The notes under the pieces: model-generated
What the model saw: the letters and a program-made list of their open reading frames with translations, nothing else
Told to the model about the DNA's origin: nothing
The model's database searches: none
Position numbers and translations under genes: made by a program
Origin: Pseudomonas haemolytica
GTDB taxonomy: Bacteria > Pseudomonadota > Gammaproteobacteria > Pseudomonadales > Pseudomonadaceae
Reading direction: 5' to 3'
Length of the DNA: 64,000 nucleotides
NCBI RefSeq assembly: GCF_009659625.1
Contig: NZ_VOIW01000006.1
Location: 248,001 to 312,000, forward strand
Shown here: positions 59,401 to 64,000 of the stretch, in pieces
Position numbering within the stretch: position 1 is the first letter of the stretch
Layout: every line of letters starts with the position of its first letter

Positions 59401-62400
59401 AGGGCATTCGGTTTCGATAAACGGCAACTGCACGTGGCGATGCACCACTTGCAACGGATGCTCCAGGCCGCCATGCCAGATAAAGCCAGTACGCAGGATG
59501 TCATGGTTATCCAGTGCCGCCTGCCAGGCATCGCGGAAACGCGGAACGTCCAGGCCCTCTACATCCACGCGCATCTGGTTGACGTAATCGCCCGCCTGCG
59601 GTTCATACAGCGCGTGAAACAACATGCCTTGCTGCATGGGCGACAACGGATACACATCCTCGACGCCCGCCAACTCAAACCCGTCCAGTTGCGCCTGGGT
59701 AAGCGCGGCCAGCGGGAAGTCGGACGGCGTCACCCCCTGATGGGATGACAGGCAGCAATGCTCGATCAGTTGTTTGAGTTCCTGCGCATACGCGTCAGCC
59801 AGACGCTGCACCGTGGCCTCACTGAACATTTCACGGCTGAAGCTCCAACTCAGGTTCAGTTCACCGCCATAAACCTGGCCGTTGATCTCCAGCCAGTTAC
59901 CCAACTGGGCCTGTTCGCTTTGCTCAGGCCCGGCCTCCTCGCCCGTCGGGGTAAAAAAGGCCCCCGCTTCATCCTCCTCGAAGGTGCCGTCAAACTGGCC
60001 CAAGTAGTTGAACGTGATCCGCGGCTGCGCGAGGCCGCTCAACACCTGCTGCGCATGCTCATCGCCCAGGTAGCGCAGCGCGCCGAAACCGATGCCTTTG
60101 TCTGGCACCGCGCGTAACTGCTCCTTGATGCCCTTGATCGAATCCGCCAGGGTCGCCGCCGGCGTCAGCGCCAGTGGGTACATGCTGGTGAACCAGCCGA
60201 CAGTGCGAGTCAGGTCCACATCGTCGAACAGGTCTTCACGGCCATGCCCTTCCAGCTTGACCAACAGTGAATCACCACCTGTCCAGCGCGTAATCACACG
60301 GGACAAGGCGGTCAACAGCAGGTCGTTGACCTGGGTGCGATACGCCGCTGGTGCCTCTTGCAACAGGCGACGGGTAAAGGACTGGTCGAGGTGGGTGGCG
60401 ACGGAAATTGCCAATGCGTTATGCAGGCCACCCTGTGGGTTATCGCACGGCAAACCGGCATCGGCGCCCTGCAACTGTGTTTGCCAGAATCGCAGTTCCT
60501 CCTGCAAAGCCGGGCTCTGCGCATGGGCCTGCAAGCGTTTTGCCCAGGCTTGGGTCGAACTGGTCTTGGCCGGCAATGCAACGGCCTGCCCGCTTTGAAG
60601 TTGGGTATAGGCGGTCTGCAGGTCTTCCAGCAGAATGCGCCACGACACGCCGTCCACCACCAAGTGGTGGATCACCAGCAGCAGCCGCTGAGAGGCATCC
60701 GGCAATTCAACCAGCACCGCACGCATCAACGGCCCCTCGGCCAGGTCCAGGCTGCGCTGTGCCTCCAGACCTAGGGGCTCAAGCGCGCCAACAGTCTCCA
60801 GGGGCCTGTGCCAGAGCAGATTGTCGTGCGACGCAACACCACGATACTCAGCCTTCCAACTGCCCGCTGACGGGCTGAAGCTCAAGCGCAATGCGTCGTG
60901 ATGCTCGATCAACGCCAACAAGGCGGCGTTCAATGTAGCTACATCCAGCTGCACACCCGGGCGCAGCACCACGGACTGGTTCCAGTGGTGACGCTCGGCA
61001 ATGTCCTCCTGGAAAAAGTACTGATGAATCGGTAACAGCAGTGCTTCACCGGTGGCCAGCCCTTGCTCGATGATGAGCCCTTGCCCTCCGGTCTGGGCGA
61101 CCGTTGCCAGGCTCTGCACCGTCTGGTGCTGGAACAGATCCTTGGGGGTGAAACGAATACCGGCCTGCCGTGCGCGGCTGACCACCTGGATGGAAATGAT
61201 CGAGTCGCCCCCCAGCTCGAAGAAGTTGTCATTCAAGCCCACACGCGGCAGGCGCAATACATCGGCCCAGAGGCTGGCAATCTGCTGTTCCAGCGCATTT
61301 TGCGGAGCCACGTACACCTGCTGCAATTGGCTGGCATCCGGCTGCGGCAAGCCCTTTCGGTCGAGCTTGCCGTTGGGCGTCAGCGGCATTTGCGCCAGGA
61401 ACATGAAGTGCGCAGGCACCATGTAATCCGGCAGGCGCACCTTCAGTGCGCGACGCAAGGCGTCACGAAATTCAACCTCGTTGACCTGGGCGGATACAGG
61501 CACCACATAGGCCACCAGCTGCTTGCCGCTCGGCCCTTCCTGGGCGACCACCACGGTTTCACCGACGCTGTCCTGTTCGCGCAGGCGCGCTTCGATTTCC
61601 CCCAGCTCAATGCGGAAACCGCGGATTTTAACTTGGTGATCGACACGGCCAAGGTAATCCACCACGCCATCCGGGCGGCCACGGGTCAGGTCGCCGCTGC
61701 GATAGACGCGGCTGCCAGGTTTACCGAAGGGGTCGGGCACGAAGCGTTCGGCGGTGAGTGCCGGACGCTCCAGGTAACCACGCGCCACACCCTCGCCGCC
61801 CAGGTACAACTCGCCCGCGACGCCAATGGGTTGCAGGTTGAGCTGAGCATCCAGCACGTAACCGCTGCGGTTGCCCAACAAGGTGCCAATGGGCGCGTAG
61901 ACGGCGCCGCATGGATCGCCACGGCGGGCTTTCCACAGCAACGGCGTGACAACGGTTTCGGTCGGACCGTAACCATTGAACAGATAGGTCGGCTTCAATG
62001 CGCGCCATGCCAGGTCATAGCTGGCTTGTGCCACCGCATCACCGCCAAAGCAGTAGACCCGCACCGCAGGCGGGTTACCATCGCGCTCGGCATGCTCGGC
62101 CAGTTGTTGCAGATACACCGGCGGAAACACAGCCATCGTGACGTTATGGCGGTGCATCTGCGCATAGGTGTATTCGGGCAACCACAGGCTGTCATCACGG
62201 ATCAACACGCTCGCGCCATTGATCAGCGGGTGCATCCAACCTTCGTGGGAGCCGTCGAAGGCGAACGACATGAAGTGCAATTCACAATCGCTCGGCGACG
62301 TTTCATAGCGTTCGCCGGTAGCGATGATGTGTGCGACCAATGGACCATGGGCAACCGCCACACCTTTGGGCATACCGGTGGAACCAGAGGTGTAGATCAC

Positions 62401-64000
62401 ATAGGCGAGGTTGTCACCCTCGAGCCTGACATTCGGTGCTGCATCACTGAAATCCGCCCACGTTTCGGTACGATCAATGGTCAGCATCTGCATGCCGTCG
62501 GGGACCGGCAGCTGCGCTAACGCACGGGTGTGGGTGAGCAGCAGCTGTGCACGGCTGTCCTGCATCATGTACAGCAAGCGATCACGCGGGTATTCGATAT
62601 CCAGCGGCACGTAGACGCCACCGGCCTTGAGCACCGCAAGGAACGCCACCATGATGTCGGCGCTGCGCGGCATGGCGATGGCCACGCGTACTTCGGGGCC
62701 GATGCCACGGGCGATCAAGGCATGGGCCAGGCGATTGGCCTGGCGGTCGAGCTCGCCGTAGGTCAGGGTTTGCGCGTCAAATTTCACCGCGATGGCTGCC
62801 GGATTCTCGCGGGCACGGTCGGCCACCAACTCGTGTACCAGGCGCTGGGCCAAGAAGCCAGAGTCCGTGCGATTCCAAAGCTGCAGAATGTGCTGCTGCT
62901 CTTCAACGTCGAGCAGGTTCAACTGGCCAATACCTTGCTGCTGATCGGCAACCATTGCCTGCAACAGGTTTTGCCAATGGCGTGCCATGCGCTCGATGGT
63001 GGCGGCTTCAAACAGATCGGTGCTGTAGCCCAGGGAAGCCCAGAGCCCCTCGCGACTGTCGTGAGCATCCAGGTCAAGATCAAAGTGAGCCGTGCGGGTT
63101 TCCCAGCTGATGTTTTCGAAACGCAGGTGCGCAAGCGTCGGCGCATCGACGGTGGGCCCGTCGGTCTGGTAATTGAACATCACCTGGAACAGCGGGTTGA
63201 GGCTCAGGCTGCGCTCCGGTTGCAGCGCCTCCACCAGTTGCTCGAACGGCAGGTCCTGATGGGCCTGGGCTTCCAAGGCACGCTGGCGGACCTGGGCGAG
63301 TAACTCACGCACGGTGGTGTGCCCGTCAATGTCGGCCTTGAGCACTTGGGTATTGACGAAAAAGCCGATCAGGCGCTCGGTCTCGGCCCGGTTGCGATTG
63401 GCAATCGGCACACCGACGCGCACGTCTTGCTGGCCGCTGTAGCGGTGCAACAGGGCTTGGAAGGACGCCAGCAGCAGCATGAACATCGTCACGCCCTGAG
63501 CCTGGGCCAAGTCTTTGAGGCCGGCAGTGAGCGAGGCCGGCAACAACACCTCCAGACGCGCACCACGATGGCTCTGCTGAGCCGGCCGCTGGTGATCGAA
63601 CGGCAGCTCGAGGACCGGCTGCTCCCCGCCCAACAGGTCGCGCCAATAGCTCAGTTGCCGCTGCTGCTCACCCGCTTCCATCCAGTCGCGCTGCCACAAG
63701 GCGTAGTCGACGTACTGGATCGGCAGGTCCGGTAGCTGCACGTCCTGGCCTTGGCTGTAGGCGGCATACAGTTGCATCAACTCATCGACCATGACCTGCA
63801 TCGACCCGCCATCGGAAACGATGTGGTGCTGCACCAGCACCAGCACATGCTCATCCGCCGACAGGCGCAGCACGGTCACGCGCAACAGCGGGCCCTGCTG
63901 CAAATTGAACAGCCGTGCGATTTCGGCTTCGACGCGCATTTGCACATCGGCCTCTTGCGCCTCGGCAAACACGATAGAGACCGGGGCGAACGCTTGAATG
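56494..64000 (-). CDS. Pyoverdine peptide NRPS, two modules visible (5' end beyond window)
   Basis: The frame is open to the window edge; about 2,500 residues are visible, counted here from position 63972. Order: part of C (HHIVSDGGS), A1 (YTSGSTGMPKG near 525), T1 (ELGGDSI near 920), E (HHLVVDGVSW near 1105, EGHGRE), C2 (HHILMDGWS near 1574), A2 (YTSGTTGNPKG near 2039) and T2 (ELGGHSL near 2427). The A1 specificity positions read D-G-E-V-Y-F-G-V-T, whose DGE opening is typical of basic residues, probably Lys; the E domain should make it D. A2 reads D-V-W-H-L-S-R-I-N, Ser-like but not a known code to me. It is a PvdI/PvdJ-type protein. Confidence 0.92.
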   Translation of the reverse strand, partial: IQAFAPVSIVFAEAQEADVQMRVEAEIARLFNLQQGPLLRVTVLRLSADEHVLVLVQHHIVSDGGSMQVMVDELMQLYAAYSQGQDVQLPDLPIQYVDYALWQRDWMEAGEQQRQLSYWRDLLGGEQPVLELPFDHQRPAQQSHRGARLEVLLPASLTAGLKDLAQAQGVTMFMLLLASFQALLHRYSGQQDVRVGVPIANRNRAETERLIGFFVNTQVLKADIDGHTTVRELLAQVRQRALEAQAHQDLPFEQLVEALQPERSLSLNPLFQVMFNYQTDGPTVDAPTLAHLRFENISWETRTAHFDLDLDAHDSREGLWASLGYSTDLFEAATIERMARHWQNLLQAMVADQQQGIGQLNLLDVEEQQHILQLWNRTDSGFLAQRLVHELVADRARENPAAIAVKFDAQTLTYGELDRQANRLAHALIARGIGPEVRVAIAMPRSADIMVAFLAVLKAGGVYVPLDIEYPRDRLLYMMQDSRAQLLLTHTRALAQLPVPDGMQMLTIDRTETWADFSDAAPNVRLEGDNLAYVIYTSGSTGMPKGVAVAHGPLVAHIIATGERYETSPSDCELHFMSFAFDGSHEGWMHPLINGASVLIRDDSLWLPEYTYAQMHRHNVTMAVFPPVYLQQLAEHAERDGNPPAVRVYCFGGDAVAQASYDLAWRALKPTYLFNGYGPTETVVTPLLWKARRGDPCGAVYAPIGTLLGNRSGYVLDAQLNLQPIGVAGELYLGGEGVARGYLERPALTAERFVPDPFGKPGSRVYRSGDLTRGRPDGVVDYLGRVDHQVKIRGFRIELGEIEARLREQDSVGETVVVAQEGPSGKQLVAYVVPVSAQVNEVEFRDALRRALKVRLPDYMVPAHFMFLAQMPLTPNGKLDRKGLPQPDASQLQQVYVAPQNALEQQIASLWADVLRLPRVGLNDNFFELGGDSIISIQVVSRARQAGIRFTPKDLFQHQTVQSLATVAQTGGQGLIIEQGLATGEALLLPIHQYFFQEDIAERHHWNQSVVLRPGVQLDVATLNAALLALIEHHDALRLSFSPSAGSWKAEYRGVASHDNLLWHRPLETVGALEPLGLEAQRSLDLAEGPLMRAVLVELPDASQRLLLVIHHLVVDGVSWRILLEDLQTAYTQLQSGQAVALPAKTSSTQAWAKRLQAHAQSPALQEELRFWQTQLQGADAGLPCDNPQGGLHNALAISVATHLDQSFTRRLLQEAPAAYRTQVNDLLLTALSRVITRWTGGDSLLVKLEGHGREDLFDDVDLTRTVGWFTSMYPLALTPAATLADSIKGIKEQLRAVPDKGIGFGALRYLGDEHAQQVLSGLAQPRITFNYLGQFDGTFEEDEAGAFFTPTGEEAGPEQSEQAQLGNWLEINGQVYGGELNLSWSFSREMFSEATVQRLADAYAQELKQLIEHCCLSSHQGVTPSDFPLAALTQAQLDGFELAGVEDVYPLSPMQQGMLFHALYEPQAGDYVNQMRVDVEGLDVPRFRDAWQAALDNHDILRTGFIWHGGLEHPLQVVHRHVQLPFIETECPEGPGQQQMLDRLADAQRVQGFNLESPPLVRIALAHTGPQRCQLIYTSHHILMDGWSSSQLLGEVLERYAGVVPQAQVTRYRDFIEWLHAQDKTLREAFWKTQLAKLDEPTRLFQALARNKDQAASGLGEYAHELDAAQMARLKAFAQGQKITLNTLVQSAWLLLLQRYTGQDTVAFGATVSGRPADLRGVEQQVGLFINTLPVVATPRPDMTAAQWMQQIQQQNLGLREHEHTPLFELQRLAGLGGEALFDTILVFENYPVSEVLEQGAPLGVRFGEVKSREQTHYPLSIAVGSGETLSLHYTYDLGQVEAATVMRLHQHLLHLIMAMVARPQDALAQLTLLTEPEHLALMAQGNGVLNDAPRSLVQHQFEQQVRRTPQATAAIFADQQLTYDALNRRANRLAHGLIKQGVGPDSLVGIALERSFDMLAGLLAILKAGGAYVPLDVDYPQERLAYMLKDSGVKWLLTQSHLDLPPAEGVQCLSLEGDQAWLKDSDETDPQVAVSGQNLMYVIYTSGTTGNPKGVGVTHHALAQRLAWMQETYDLQADDVLLQKAPMSFDVSVWECFWPLISGSRLVIAAPGEHRDPVRLMELIQAFGVTTLHFVPSLLQLFMDTPGVAQCTRVRRLFSGGEALSADLRNQILRTLPSVVLHNRYGPTETTINATWWPCSLEDGARSPIGRPLGNVVCRVLDGDLNPVPVGVAAELCVGGEGLARGYLGRPGLSAERFIADPFGSAGARLYRTGDRVRWGDDGALEYLGRLDQQIKIRGFRVELEEICALLLLQAQVAQAEVILRPGSGGGQLIGYYVAQPSAPDEAEHSQALRDALQAQLPDYMVPKYFVRLPGMPLSPSGKLDRKALPEPGNHVSQSEYVAPQSDLEKQLAAIWQDVLDVEQVGLNDNFFELGGHSLLVINVMSRIQLELGVKISVHELFQHAQFKQLADLLQGQGSGVSTEKLSFLDSLLDEMEEV

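Noticed and set aside
61063..62520. 485-codon open frame antisense to the NRPS gene
   Set aside because: The opposite strand holds an intact adenylation domain. This frame is a by-product of high third-position GC.

Overview
The window looks like chromosome of a fluorescent Pseudomonas of the P. fluorescens group (SBW25/A506-like). Three things support this: a large block of the pyoverdine locus (pvdP, pvdM, a shortened pvdN, pvdO, pvdF, pvdE, fpvA and two NRPS genes); several REPIN-type palindromes built on GTGGGAGGGGGCTTGC; and GC-rich coding with Pseudomonas-typical families. No insertion sequence, integrase, CRISPR array or rRNA was seen.

Layout. 0-9.9 kb: housekeeping and small-molecule genes, namely a YfcF-like glutathione transferase, a lipase-like membrane protein, a DUF924 protein, a DUF1624 membrane protein, metE, a LysR regulator, and a FAD amine oxidase with a PotF-like polyamine-binding protein. 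10.2-12.6 kb: nspC plus carboxynorspermidine dehydrogenase (alternative polyamine synthesis), ending at a strong terminator. 12.7-16.0 kb: an accessory island made of a 757-residue protein of unknown function directly downstream of an odd tRNA-Lys(CUU)-like gene, a small remnant ORF and a decayed zeta-toxin-like gene. 16.0-20 kb: glutaminase, two small conserved proteins, an AraC regulator and an SsuD-like monooxygenase. 20-30 kb: organosulfur metabolism, with a class II aldolase, a LysR regulator, and a run of genes for 3-mercaptopropionate dioxygenase, a four-domain rhodanese, an SsuA-like binding protein, a flavin monooxygenase, an SfnB-like flavoprotein and a 2-hydroxyacid dehydrogenase. 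A 13-bp motif recurs in front of three transcription units here and suggests a local regulon. 30-33 kb: YcaC-like hydrolase, YtcJ-like amidohydrolase and ABM-domain protein. 33-41 kb: a regulator-rich stretch (LysR, HTH-only AraC, two convergent winged-helix ATPases, GlxA-like) and a pirin. 41-42.5 kb: a small secreted 13-residue-repeat protein whose usual start is followed by a stop codon, an AraC tail remnant and a thioesterase. 42.5-64 kb: the pyoverdine block.

In the pyoverdine block, cytoplasmic NRPSs build the acylated peptide using formyl-hydroxyornithine made by PvdF. PvdE exports it. Periplasmic PvdM, PvdN, PvdO and PvdP mature the chromophore. FpvA imports the ferric form. Four perfect PvdS boxes (TAAAT-N16-CGT) sit back to back between pvdP/pvdM and between pvdF/pvdE. 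The main surprises are that pvdN is reduced to 12 N-terminal plus 108 C-terminal codons joined in frame, and the tRNA-linked 757-residue gene.
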